Source: Chitinispirillales bacterium ANBcel5 (lineage in GTDB: Bacteria > Fibrobacterota > Chitinivibrionia > Chitinivibrionales > Chitinispirillaceae). From it: a stretch of DNA of 64,000 bases. The notes under the pieces were generated by a model, which searched no databases, was not told the DNA's origin, and saw nothing but the letters and a program-made list of their open reading frames with translations. The stretch covers positions 1 through 64,000 of the forward strand of contig JARUKZ010000022.1 of NCBI GenBank assembly GCA_029688955.1. Direction: 5' to 3'. The translations under genes were made by a program, and so were the position numbers. Every line of letters starts with the position of its first letter. Position 1 is the stretch's first letter. Positions 53,743 through 62,455 of this stretch are shown here, in pieces.

Positions 53743-54001
53743 TTGGTAGTGTCAGATCTGGTGATTGCAAAGAGGTAAAATAGCTTGCTTGGTTAGGTTA
53801 GTGAATGGTATCACCTCCAAACCGTGTGCTTCAATTATTTAGATAAAGCTCTCAGCTGATCTATTTGCATAGCTGCTGAGCGGTGTGGGGAGGATAATTC
53901 TGAATAAACAGCAAGAGTGGTTCTTACAAATCTTGTTGGCTTATTTGGGATGTATTGATTCTTGCCAATCGTGGACGCAGGCGGTGAAAAGTCGCAAAGA
54001 G

Positions 54002-54034
54002 AAAAAAACGATCACATCATGTGACCCCTTTTTT
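54002..54034. terminator. Bidirectional terminator between alaA and mgtE
   Basis: TCACAT-c-ATGTGA forms a stem, with CCCCTTTTTTC on the plus-strand 3' side and CGTTTTTTTC on the minus-strand side, so it can stop transcripts from both directions. The rest of the 326-base gap at 53743-54068 contains no convincing gene; the ORF at 53885-54115 crosses this terminator and is not supported. Confidence 0.65.
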
Positions 54035-54068
54035 CTCTCTGGGGCATATTCCAATACTCTACACCTGC

Positions 54069-55418
54069 TTATCCTGCAAGGCCCAGGTACCAATTGGCGA
54101 TGGAAAAGTAAATAATCACACCGCTGATATCCGCAAGAGAAGTAATAAGAGGCGCACTGGCGGTAGCAGGATCCAGTTTAAGCCGTGTCAGGACAAACGG
54201 AAGCATCATTCCAATAAGACTTCCAACCACAACTGTGCAGAGCATAGTGAGTGCTACAACCACCATGACCTCCGGTGCCCTGAACATGGCAACCATCGAT
54301 ACACCAAAACCCATTGCAATACCCATAAGAATTGAAATCGAGACCTCTTTTCTTAAGAAGTAAAACCAGTCCCGTAAGCGCACATCTCCTATTGCAAGAG
54401 CTCTGACCATAAGCGTTGCGGATTGAGAGCCAGCATTACCACCACTGTCTATAAGTAGTGGTAGAAAAAAGACCAGTGCCACTACCGCTTCGATGGTATC
54501 TTCAAAGTAGGCAATTCCTGCACCTGAGAACACATTCATAAATACCAGGATTAAAAGCCAGGGCAATCTTTTAGCCAGAAGCTCAGGGATAGTGGCTAAT
54601 TTAAGGTTTTGTGATTTAAGCCCCGGAGCAGCTGCAAGGCGATGGAAATCTTCTGTGGTTTCCTCAGCCGCAGCGTCTGCGATCTCGTCGTGAGTAACAA
54701 TCCCGGCCATTCTACCTTCACGATCAAGCACCGGCAACGCAAGAAGATCTGATTTGTTGAGTTCATTCACTGCTTCTTCAACAGGTGAATGCGCATGAAG
54801 GGTGATAATGTCTTTTTGCATGAAAGTATTAACAGGTTTATCGGACTTAGCAATAATGAGCTGTTTTAAAGAAACCACACCCAAGAGATGGCTGTTTGAG
54901 TCTACCAAGTATATATAATAGATCGCTTCTGCATCGGTGGATTCTCTGCGTATTTTGTTCAGGGCTTCTGCGGCCGTAATAGAAGGAGAAACGAAGGCAT
55001 AGTTTGGGGTCATAATGGAACCAATAGTGCCTTCAGGGTAGGATTCAAGCTTTAAGATCTCCTCCCTTTTCTTTTGTGCCAGTTTGCGGAAAATTGCTCT
55101 GTGACGATCTTCGGGTAGTTCTACGAGAAGATCCGCGATTTCGTCATTTCTAAGATGAAGTACAAGGTCCAGAATCTCTTTTTCCTGCATCATATCAAGC
55201 AGTACAACCTGTTCTGATAACTCAAAATAGGTGAAAATATCTGCCTTTTTGTCTGGATTAAATAGCTTTAGTAACTGTGAGATTTCTTCATAAGAAAACC
55301 CTTCAAGAGCTTCCTTTGTGACCGAGGGGTGAAGGGAGTTGACGAGGGATTTGACTTCATCCAGGTATTTCCCTTCAAGGGCTTCGCGCAGCTTATCGTG
55401 CAGAATTTCTCTGTTCAT
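54069..55418 (-). CDS. mgtE: Magnesium transporter MgtE
   Basis: MgtE is a dimeric magnesium channel. The N-terminal superhelical domain covers about 1-130 and includes ADLLVELPEDRHRAIFRKL. Two CBS domains follow at about 135-260, with GSIMTPNYAFVSPSITAAEA and VDSNSHLLGVVSLKQLI. Five membrane helices at about 285-449 carry LPLLIDSGGNAGSQSATLMV, which lines the pore. Length is 449 residues. GGAG stands 8 bases before the ATG. A sigma-54 type promoter lies upstream. Confidence 0.95.
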   Translation of the reverse strand: MNREILHDKLREALEGKYLDEVKSLVNSLHPSVTKEALEGFSYEEISQLLKLFNPDKKADIFTYFELSEQVVLLDMMQEKEILDLVLHLRNDEIADLLVELPEDRHRAIFRKLAQKKREEILKLESYPEGTIGSIMTPNYAFVSPSITAAEALNKIRRESTDAEAIYYIYLVDSNSHLLGVVSLKQLIIAKSDKPVNTFMQKDIITLHAHSPVEEAVNELNKSDLLALPVLDREGRMAGIVTHDEIADAAAEETTEDFHRLAAAPGLKSQNLKLATIPELLAKRLPWLLILVFMNVFSGAGIAYFEDTIEAVVALVFFLPLLIDSGGNAGSQSATLMVRALAIGDVRLRDWFYFLRKEVSISILMGIAMGFGVSMVAMFRAPEVMVVVALTMLCTVVVGSLIGMMLPFVLTRLKLDPATASAPLITSLADISGVIIYFSIANWYLGLAG

Positions 55419-55449
55419 TTACTTTACTCCATCGGTTTAGAGATAAGGC

Positions 55450-55465
55450 AGCATGAGGCGTGCCA
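55450..55465 (-). promoter_or_regulatory. Candidate sigma-54 promoter of mgtE
   Basis: On the minus strand TGGCACGCCTCATGCT has GG and GC 10 bases apart and a perfect TGGCACG element; only one base of the -12 TTGC box differs. The predicted start is about 20 bases before the mgtE ATG, leaving room for the GGAG ribosome site. Confidence 0.55.
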
Positions 55466-55522
55466 AATACATATTCAAACCCTCAAAACCTTCTCAGGGA
55501 TGAATGCCGAGGAGTGTATACC

Positions 55523-55648
55523 CTAAGGATATAGTACTTCTTTGATCACCCGCTGAATGTTGAGGCTAACTGTTTGGAAGCAACGAATTGAGTACTGAGT
55601 ACACAAAGGAACATCATCATCACAACTGTGATAATCGTCACTATCCAT
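55523..55648 (-). CDS. Short ORF (41 aa) with a strong ribosome site upstream of mgtE
   Basis: ATG at 55648 is preceded by AAAGGAGGA with ideal spacing of 6 bases. The 41 residues are MDSDDYHSCDDDVPLCTQYS and then IRCFQTVSLNIQRVIKEVLY plus a final Pro. The N-terminal half is acidic with three cysteines in the first 23 residues; the rest is amphipathic. I know no family. The stop lies about 58 bases before the sigma-54 site of mgtE. It may be a real microprotein, perhaps metal-binding, or a regulatory leader. Confidence 0.45.
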   Translation of the reverse strand: MDSDDYHSCDDDVPLCTQYSIRCFQTVSLNIQRVIKEVLYP

Positions 55649-55740
55649 GAGCAATCCTCCTTTCAGAAAACCGTAACCAAAAAAGTTCAGCTGCAAAATA
55701 TAATCTGAGAATTTAGAAGTCAAAACAAAAGTAGATGATT

Positions 55741-55764
55741 ACAAGGTTACCGGACGTGGTATCC
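55741..55764 (-). terminator. Strong hairpin downstream of the zinc-ribbon gene
   Basis: ACAAGGT-t-ACCGGA...TCCGG-c-ACCTTGT gives two stacked stems. It lies 46 bases past the stop at 55810. The T run after it is poor (AATCATCTACTTTTG), so it may be a weak terminator or a processed 3' end. Confidence 0.45.
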
Positions 55765-55809
55765 GGCACCTTGTCATGTTTGTTGACAAACCGATCGATT
55801 TGGAGAAGT

Positions 55810-56079
55810 TTACTGCCATCTTTTTAGTTTTGGTATTACTTCATTTAGCATCGCCGAAGCCTTATGTTTGGGCATAATACCCTCTTTATCCATAAGGGTT
55901 ACACAAAACTCAATCATCTGCTCCTTAGTTATATCGGGGGCGGTGAACGTACCATCTTTGAAGCAGTAAACGCAATAGTCATTACTCCTTACTCCAGTAG
56001 CTTCAGTACCGAAATCTTCCGGTTTTTGCATAGGCATAGCACAACTTTGACAAAATGGTCCCTTTTGCTGCATATCCAT
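55810..56079 (-). CDS. Putative zinc-ribbon protein (PF12674 type)
   Basis: The 89-residue protein shows the pattern PFCQSCAMPMQKPEDFGTEA, DYCVYCFKDGTFTAPDIT, EQMIEFC. Two CxxC pairs could bind zinc. The pattern is that of a small family of unknown role often found next to YafY/WYL regulators or other small proteins. AAGGAG precedes the ATG. The WYL-type regulator lies directly upstream in the same direction. Confidence 0.8.
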   Translation of the reverse strand: MDMQQKGPFCQSCAMPMQKPEDFGTEATGVRSNDYCVYCFKDGTFTAPDITKEQMIEFCVTLMDKEGIMPKHKASAMLNEVIPKLKRWQ

Positions 56080-56175
56080 ACTGTTCTCCTTAAATTATAG
56101 GTGAAGGTGAGCATACGATCAGGGCTCACCAGGTTTGGTCAGTAAAAGATAGCACTGTGTTGTGACAGCAGTATG

Positions 56176-57111
56176 TCAGGTTTGGTATATTTTTTTTATA
56201 TTGGCGGCTTTAGTAGCAATAACTGATCGTATGTGGCAAGGTTCTATTACTTCAACATCGGGGCCAAAGCTTAAAATCATTCCATACAACCACTCATCCT
56301 CAGGCATCGCGGCGCAAACCAGCAAAGAACCATCATGCTGCGTCTCTATGAGCCGGGCAGGAAAATACTCCTCAACCAGCAGCCGTTTTGAGGGACTGAA
56401 GCGCAGAAGCAAAGATACTTCCTGTGCATTTTTCTGATCATTGATCAGTACCTCTTTACAGGAAACGTCGCGGGGTGAAAAATGCTCTTTAAGCACGTTA
56501 AACCCCCTGATACGTTTGAGTTTAAAAATACGGTACTCGTTTCTTAAACGACAAAACGCGAAAAGATACCAGGAGAATGACTTACATAAGATCGTAAGCG
56601 GTTCTACCGTTCGCTGGCTAACAGGTTTAAAAGGGGGGTAGTAAGAAAACTCAACAAGCAAGTTTTTAATTATCGCCTCATAAAGCTCCTGCATACACCT
56701 GTTTAATTGGTTATCCTGAGGGCCCCAGGGACTCATATCAAAAACAAGTGGCTCGCTTCGTTTACTTAACCGGTGCTTGTTTTCGGGAGAAATAAGACTA
56801 TCTATCTTCTCTATAAGAAGCTCAAAGTGCTTATGTGAAAAGGTCGCGTTTATTCCTTTAAAGGCCGCAATAATTGACAGCATATCATCAAGAGTAAACA
56901 ACTGACGATCTATTTTGTAATTTTCCATCAGGCTGTATCCACCACCTGATCCCTGGCAGGATACGATAGGAATGCCTGCCGAATTCAATGCCTCAATATC
57001 GCGATAAGCCGTACGCACAGATATGTCGAATCGCTCCGCGACCTGTTGAGCAGTAACTTTGCGCCTGCTTAGAAACATTATAACAATAGCAAGTAATCGA
57101 TCTATCCGCAC
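56176..57111 (-). CDS. YafY-type transcription regulator with HTH_11 and WYL domain
   Basis: The 311-residue protein starts MRIDRLLAIVIMFLSRRKVT and has a winged helix (VAERFDISVRTAYRDIEALN). GIPIVSCQGSGGGYSL follows. The WYL domain spans about 140-220, with WYLFAFCRLRNEYRIFKLKR in SWYLFAF. A WCX-like C-terminal part is also present. WYL regulators often bind nucleotide ligands or control DNA-damage, defence or metabolism genes. Its target here is not shown, but the downstream zinc-ribbon gene is a fair candidate. Confidence 0.88.
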   Translation of the reverse strand: MRIDRLLAIVIMFLSRRKVTAQQVAERFDISVRTAYRDIEALNSAGIPIVSCQGSGGGYSLMENYKIDRQLFTLDDMLSIIAAFKGINATFSHKHFELLIEKIDSLISPENKHRLSKRSEPLVFDMSPWGPQDNQLNRCMQELYEAIIKNLLVEFSYYPPFKPVSQRTVEPLTILCKSFSWYLFAFCRLRNEYRIFKLKRIRGFNVLKEHFSPRDVSCKEVLINDQKNAQEVSLLLRFSPSKRLLVEEYFPARLIETQHDGSLLVCAAMPEDEWLYGMILSFGPDVEVIEPCHIRSVIATKAANIKKIYQT

Positions 57112-57441
57112 ACGATTAACCCATCTTTTAAGAGTCCAAATGATCTGAATCTAGAGATTAGACGGTACGATTCAAAAACATCTCTCATTCTATGTATATA
57201 AAGTACAATTATGAGCGATGGAAAGTAAACATGGTGAAGGAAACAGTTAGATGGTAGCGTTTTAGTTTGTTGTTTGTGCTTGAGTTATCATCTTCTTTGG
57301 GGAACAAACACTCTGGCATTATATTTAATGAAAGGAAAGAACGCCCGACTCTACCCTGCCATTCTCAGGGAAAGTGGCGGGTGCATGGGCGCACCCGCCT
57401 GTATCTTAAGCACTTTTACCTGTTACCGGTAGTTTTACCAA
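57112..57441. other. Intergenic region with a GC-rich hairpin
   Basis: These 330 bases separate the WYL regulator from acr3. I see no gene. At 57376-57399 GGCGGGTGC-atgggc-GCACCCGCC makes a 9-bp perfect stem. It lies some 45 bases past the acr3 stop on the minus strand and lacks a T run on either side, so it may end the ars transcript through another mechanism or protect its 3' end. Confidence 0.5.
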
Positions 57442-58527
57442 CTATTTCATCTCTTCCACCGGTCCGTAACATACCTTTTCACCTGGGAACCAATGTTTTG
57501 TTTTATTAGCGATTCTTACGAGTGTAAGCATGACCGGTACTTCTACCAGTACACCCACAATTGTTGCCAGTACGACCGGTGATGTAGGGCCAAAAATAGA
57601 AATAGCTACCGCCACAGCAAGCTCAAAGAAATTGGATGCACCGATCATTCCTGCCGGAGCGGCGATATTATGGCAGAGTTTTATCTTTCTACTCCCAAAA
57701 TAGGCAACAAAAAAGATAAAAAAGGTTTGAAGTGTAAGAGGAACGGCAATTAGCAGTATGTGCAAAGGGTTACTCAGTATTACGTCCCCCTGAAAGGAGA
57801 AAATGATAACGAGAGTTAAAAGTAAACCGACGATGGTAACATTACTGAATTTTGTTATAAATACTTTGTTAAAGTACTCTTCACCTTTGTTTTTGATTAC
57901 ATTACTGCGGGTTAGTATGCCACCGATAAGTGGAATTACCACAAACAGTACAACTGATAGTATTAGTGTACCCCAGGGAATGGTAATACCACCAATTCCG
58001 AGCAAAAGTGCCACTATGGGAGTAAAAGCAAAGAGAATAATGAGATCGTTTGTTGCCACCTGTACAACAGTATAAGCTGGGTTACCCCGTGTAAGATGAC
58101 TCCATACAAAAACCATCGCAGTACAGGGGGCTGCGCCCAGAAGAATTGCACCTGCAAGATAATCTCTGGCCAGATCCTGAGGGATTAGTGTTCTGAAAAC
58201 GACAAAAAAGAAAAACCAGGCGATGACATACATCGAAAAAGGCTTGATAAGCCAGTTGGCTGCCCAGGTGATGTAGAGTCCGTTTGGGTTTTTTCTTACA
58301 TTTTTAATGCTTGCAAAATCCACTTTCATCATCATAGGATAGATCATAAGCCAGATTAAAAATGCAATGGGAATCGACACATTTGCATACTCAAACTGAG
58401 CTAAAAAATCGGGTATTACTGGAAGAAAACGCCCGATCAGTATTCCTGTAACCATGCATACAACTACCCACACCGTCAGGTATTTTTCAAAAAAACCAAT
58501 TCCTTTATTTTCTACTGCTTTTTTCAT
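57442..58527 (-). CDS. acr3: Arsenite efflux transporter, Acr3 family
   Basis: Acr3 exports arsenite using the membrane potential or proton gradient. The protein has ten membrane segments. Its family signatures are LIWLMIYPMMMKVDFASIK and LGAAPCTAMVFVWSHLTRGN, the latter holding the conserved Cys of helix 4. NFFELAVAVAISIFG carries the conserved Glu of helix 9. Length is 361 residues. It is the last gene of the ars operon, after the Usp gene. Confidence 0.94.
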   Translation of the reverse strand: MKKAVENKGIGFFEKYLTVWVVVCMVTGILIGRFLPVIPDFLAQFEYANVSIPIAFLIWLMIYPMMMKVDFASIKNVRKNPNGLYITWAANWLIKPFSMYVIAWFFFFVVFRTLIPQDLARDYLAGAILLGAAPCTAMVFVWSHLTRGNPAYTVVQVATNDLIILFAFTPIVALLLGIGGITIPWGTLILSVVLFVVIPLIGGILTRSNVIKNKGEEYFNKVFITKFSNVTIVGLLLTLVIIFSFQGDVILSNPLHILLIAVPLTLQTFFIFFVAYFGSRKIKLCHNIAAPAGMIGASNFFELAVAVAISIFGPTSPVVLATIVGVLVEVPVMLTLVRIANKTKHWFPGEKVCYGPVEEMK

Positions 58528-58588
58528 GATGTGAATAACTCCTTTTGATTAGAAAACGAAATTAGGTACATAATAGCTTAAAAGGCTA

Positions 58589-59473
58589 CTATGCTCCTAA
58601 AGGTACAAGTAAGAGAGAAGTTTTGGCATTCCGTGTAACCGTATGGCTTACACTGCCCATAAAAACTTCCTGTACATAACCTCTGCCATGAGTACCCATC
58701 ACAATGATAGAGGGATTAATCTTTTCAGCAGCAGCAAGAATATCCTGTGAGGGTTTATTGTAAGTTATTTTAGAATTGACAATAACTCCATTATTTATGT
58801 TAAGAAGCCTTGTTTTGAGTTCATTAAGCCGCGACCGGTCTATCTCATCAAACTCTTCAAGCATCTTCTTAGAATGTTTATCGAGTTTAATCCGATCCTG
58901 CACATGCATAATTGTAACTGAACGTGCGCCACTCTTCACCATATCTTCAACGTAGGTAAAAGCGGTATCGGCAGTTTGAGAAAAATCTGTTGGGAAGAGA
59001 ATCGAGGAGTGAAAATCATCACAAATATCTATGCGCTCATCAGCATCAGGATTATCTGATTTCTTAGGAGTAATACGTACTACAAAGGTGGGTTTTTTTG
59101 CAGATTGTATTACTTCGGATGCAACACTGCCAAGAAGAATGTCTCTTGAAAGTGTATGACCATGAGAACCTACCATTATGAATGAGTAATTCTGCTCATG
59201 GGCGATGCGGTTTATCTCATTGTGAGGAGTGCCGAATGCAACTTCTGTAGAGGTTGAAAACCCCTCTTCCACAAGAATAGATTTTTGCTCCTCAAGAATA
59301 TTTTGAAGTACTTCGTTTGATTCTGAGAGTGCAAGTGATGTCGCTTCCATATTACGTACACACTGCAAAAGCAGGATATCCCTGGTACCCAAAGGTTTTA
59401 AGCCTCGCGCACACTGCACCAGTTTTTTAGAAGCTTCCGAGAGATCTGTAGCAATTATACCTCTTGAAAACAT
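58589..59473 (-). CDS. Tandem universal stress protein (two UspA domains)
   Basis: I start at ATG 59473 (MFSRGIIATDLSEASKK), 7 bases after CGGAGGTG. Each half carries the ATP-binding G-2x-G-9x-G-S motif: VGSHGHTLSRDILLGSVAS in the first and MGTHGRGYVQEVFMGSVSH in the second. The protein is 294 residues. It lies between arsC and acr3 in the same direction, so it is probably co-transcribed with the arsenic genes. A role in arsenic stress is inferred only from position. Confidence 0.9.
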   Translation of the reverse strand: MFSRGIIATDLSEASKKLVQCARGLKPLGTRDILLLQCVRNMEATSLALSESNEVLQNILEEQKSILVEEGFSTSTEVAFGTPHNEINRIAHEQNYSFIMVGSHGHTLSRDILLGSVASEVIQSAKKPTFVVRITPKKSDNPDADERIDICDDFHSSILFPTDFSQTADTAFTYVEDMVKSGARSVTIMHVQDRIKLDKHSKKMLEEFDEIDRSRLNELKTRLLNINNGVIVNSKITYNKPSQDILAAAEKINPSIIVMGTHGRGYVQEVFMGSVSHTVTRNAKTSLLLVPLGA

Positions 59474-59600
59474 AATGCACCTCCGGAAAAAAGGTTTAGA
59501 ACAGGAAAAAGGAGGGTAAAAGCGAAAGTAATTCATGTAGAACTATATCTGTTTAAGATGTAACCATATATACCCTCATTTTAACTCTGTTCAGTTTTAA

Positions 59601-60029
59601 TCAATTTAGTCCTTCAGGAAGTTTCTCAATAAACTTTTTTATATCATCTCTTACACGACGATAATGGGACAGAGCTTCCTCTTCACTTGCAGCGTTTTTT
59701 GCAAGACGCGGAGGATCATCAAACCCAACATGTATCTTTTTTACTTTACCAGGAAAAACCGGACACGTTTCATTTGCATGATCGCACACTGTGATCACAT
59801 AATCAAAGGCTATATTCGCCAATTCATTAACGTGTTTTGAATGCTGTGGTGTGATATCGACCCCGACTTCAGCCATCACCTTTACTGCATTTTGATTCAT
59901 GCCGTGGATCTCAATGCCAGCTGAATAGGGTTCAATAGTATCACTTTTAAGCTGGTGTGCCCACCCTTCCGCCATCTGACTTCTGCAGGAATTTCCTGTG
60001 CACAGGAAGAGAACCTTCAGTTTTTCCAT
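59601..60029 (-). CDS. arsC: Arsenate reductase ArsC, thioredoxin-coupled type
   Basis: ArsC reduces arsenate to arsenite. The fold is that of low-molecular-weight tyrosine phosphatases. The P loop CTGNSCR (residues 10-16) and the two further redox cysteines in TVCDHANETCP, at 82 and 89, match the Cys10/Cys82/Cys89 triad of Bacillus ArsC. Length is 142 residues. It follows arsR by a gap of 132 bases without a clear terminator. Confidence 0.95.
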   Translation of the reverse strand: MEKLKVLFLCTGNSCRSQMAEGWAHQLKSDTIEPYSAGIEIHGMNQNAVKVMAEVGVDITPQHSKHVNELANIAFDYVITVCDHANETCPVFPGKVKKIHVGFDDPPRLAKNAASEEEALSHYRRVRDDIKKFIEKLPEGLN

Positions 60030-60161
60030 TGTGTATAATCCTTTTTTGATGTGAAAATTTCTGTAGTACTAAGAACACCTTCCAGTAAGTCATAAATAAA
60101 TGTAGTGTAAATAAAAGGTTTAGTTTTGTTATGGCATATCATGCAGACCACCTGGTTTTCT

Positions 60162-60557
60162 CTACCCACATTCACTTTTCTGACGTTTACATAGTTCTTC
60201 AACTCCGATACAAATAAGCTCCTTAATAAGATTTTCGTCTCTTTTTACCCTCTCATCATCTTCAAGCAGTGTTATTGAGAGATGTATTAATTCCCATACC
60301 CCGGGCTCGCACGTTACTTTTTCGACCAGGCGGTAGTAGATCCACCGTCCATCTTTACGGGATGTAATAAGTCCCGCTCCCTTGAGAATCGACATGTGTT
60401 TTGAAACCGTAGAAGGGGCCAGTTTTAGCATCTCGATAATCTGACAAACACAAAGCTCACCTGCTTTTAGTGCAAGAAGCACCCGTACTCTTTGAATATC
60501 TGAGAGTGCTTTGGTGACCGAAATATACCTGTCGATAGAAAGATTTGAATTATTCAT
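60162..60557 (-). CDS. arsR: ArsR-family arsenic-responsive repressor
   Basis: ATG 60557 overlaps the arsA stop in ATGA. The 131-residue winged-helix protein has the metal site ELCVCQI (Cys36, Cys38). The recognition helix lies in LAPSTVSKHMSILKGAGLIT, followed by RKDGRWIYYRL. It would leave its operator on binding arsenite. Its likely operator is the ACCGATATTCGGT palindrome in the arsD promoter, so the operon would be self-regulated. Confidence 0.93.
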   Translation of the reverse strand: MNNSNLSIDRYISVTKALSDIQRVRVLLALKAGELCVCQIIEMLKLAPSTVSKHMSILKGAGLITSRKDGRWIYYRLVEKVTCEPGVWELIHLSITLLEDDERVKRDENLIKELICIGVEELCKRQKSECG

Positions 60558-62344
60558 CTTTTTAGTTCCCTGCATTCATTACTGTTAGCGATTATTGAAC
60601 AAAGCCACTGGGCAAGATTATCATTGTATTCGATCCATGGAACTACAGCAAATTTGCTACAGTAGTTTTCATTTATTTCATTGATATAGCGTGCTTCTTC
60701 ACTTTTCTTTGCAGCCAGAACAGGGTCGGAAACAGTAAGAGGACTAAGGCTGCTGTTTACAACCCAGGCAAAAGGGGTTATTTCCGCACGCTGCAGATCT
60801 TTTTGTAATCGAGCGGCTTCATGAACTGGGGTTGCTTCAGGCAGTGTAACAATAAATACTCTGCTGAAATTGGGGTCCCTCAACCGTGGTAGGAGATTTT
60901 TTACAGACTGGGGAAGATCACTCATGGTACGGGTCACTTCACGGTGATACGATTCCGCGGCATCAAGCAGAAGCAGTGTGTGACCGGTGGGAGCAGTATC
61001 AAGGACCACAAACCCATCATTACCTTTATCGACTTCCCGGGCAAAAGCCCTGAATACCGCGATCTCTTCTGTACATGGTGAACGAAGGTCCTCTTCGAGA
61101 AGCTTTTTACCCGCTTCATCCAGATCTTGCCCCGCGGTGTTCATTACTTCTTCAGCGTAATCTTTAACCTCTTTTTGTGCATCTATACAACCAACGGTTA
61201 AATTTTCTACACTTTCACCCAGCGATAAATCCAAATGAGCGGCAGGATCGGTTGTCGAAAGGTGTACCTTATGTCCCTTTGATGCCAGATTCAGAGCAAT
61301 GGCGGATGCAACAGATGTTTTCCCTACACCTCCTTTACCCATAGTCATAATGACGCCTTTACCATCAGATTCAATCTCTTCCACAAATGATACTAAGGAA
61401 TTATCTGTAAAATGTATCGGTTCCTTGTATCTGGGGGCATCAAACGATGTATCAATCGGACTTTTTTCGCAAAGCATTGCACGCAAGGAATCTATTCCAG
61501 AAAGCCCAAAGGGCAGGAGAGAGATTTTGCCTGAAGGTATGGATGAGAGTTCCTCAGGTATTTGCTCCAAAGCGCTGAGACATCGTTTTTCAAAAGCATT
61601 CGCGATCGGATCATTTTCAACTCTCTTTTCAAACACTCCATTTATAGCAAGGAAATGATTGGCAATTCCAAGTGTAATCAGCTCATTTCGTGTCCTTGCG
61701 GCTTCCCGTAAAGCCGAATCTTCGGGTCTGCTTACAAGCACAATGGTGGTCATATCTTTGTCCGCAAGTTTTTTCACTGTTGCCGTATAAAGGGCGTGCT
61801 GCTCTTTTAGCCCCGAAAGAGGGCCAAGGCATGATGTGGATCCGGTACTTGTTTCAATATACCCGCTCCAGGCTGAAGGAAGCTCAAGGAGTCTCAGTGT
61901 ATGACCGGTTGGTGCTGTATCGAGAATGATATGACCAAACTTTGAAGTTAAAGAGGGGTCTCCAATAAGCTTTGAAAACTCATCAAACGCCGCTATCTCT
62001 ACAGTACACCCTCCTGATAACTGCTCCTCAATGCTTCGTATTGAAGCTTCGGGAAGAATGCCCCGATAGGGTGCTACTATCTTTTCCCTGTACTGCCGCG
62101 CCGCCTCTTCGGGGTCTATGTTCAGTGCATAAAGTGTTGGTACCGATTTGACCTGCTGAGCCTCATTGGATAGCTCCATCCCCAAAACCTCATCAAGGTT
62201 TGAGGCCGGGTCGGTGCTTACCAGTAGCACTTTTTTTCCACTCTCCGCAAGTGATAGCGCAGTCGCACAGGATAGTGACGTTTTACCAACTCCTCCCTTA
62301 CCGGTGAAAAGAAGGTATCTACTTGGTTTATCTAAAAATTTCAT
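60554..62344 (-). CDS. arsA: Arsenite-stimulated ATPase ArsA (two-domain)
   Basis: ArsA powers arsenite extrusion together with the membrane carrier. The 596-residue protein consists of two homologous halves. Each has a P loop: FTGKGGVGKTSLS near residue 14 and MTMGKGGVGKTSVAS near 335. The DTAPTGHTLRLLELP and DTAPTGHTLLLLDAA boxes are also present. Metal-site cysteines occur in SGGCTVEIAAFDEF and RSPCTEEIAVFRAF. A 111-base gap separates it from arsD. Confidence 0.95.
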   Translation of the reverse strand: MKFLDKPSRYLLFTGKGGVGKTSLSCATALSLAESGKKVLLVSTDPASNLDEVLGMELSNEAQQVKSVPTLYALNIDPEEAARQYREKIVAPYRGILPEASIRSIEEQLSGGCTVEIAAFDEFSKLIGDPSLTSKFGHIILDTAPTGHTLRLLELPSAWSGYIETSTGSTSCLGPLSGLKEQHALYTATVKKLADKDMTTIVLVSRPEDSALREAARTRNELITLGIANHFLAINGVFEKRVENDPIANAFEKRCLSALEQIPEELSSIPSGKISLLPFGLSGIDSLRAMLCEKSPIDTSFDAPRYKEPIHFTDNSLVSFVEEIESDGKGVIMTMGKGGVGKTSVASAIALNLASKGHKVHLSTTDPAAHLDLSLGESVENLTVGCIDAQKEVKDYAEEVMNTAGQDLDEAGKKLLEEDLRSPCTEEIAVFRAFAREVDKGNDGFVVLDTAPTGHTLLLLDAAESYHREVTRTMSDLPQSVKNLLPRLRDPNFSRVFIVTLPEATPVHEAARLQKDLQRAEITPFAWVVNSSLSPLTVSDPVLAAKKSEEARYINEINENYCSKFAVVPWIEYNDNLAQWLCSIIANSNECRELKR

Positions 62345-62455
62345 TGCTAATATCCCTGTTTGGGTTAATGTGTGCCTATCAAATCTTTTTCTAACTATTT
62401 AAAAAATGATAGTACAGAAAAGATCATGAACCGGGTGGAGCAGAGCTCTTTTTTT

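Noticed and set aside
53885..54115. 76-codon ORF between alaA and mgtE
   Set aside because: It runs through the bidirectional terminator and over the mgtE end and has no family-like pattern.
55419..55522. M-box riboswitch before mgtE
   Set aside because: None of the conserved M-box sequence blocks could be found in the leader.
57267..57509. 80-codon ORF opposite the acr3 end
   Set aside because: It crosses the GC-rich hairpin and overlaps acr3 antisense; composition looks non-coding.
60017..60202. 61-codon ORF between arsR and arsC
   Set aside because: It overlaps both neighbours, lacks a ribosome site and resembles no protein; the gap is more likely untranslated.
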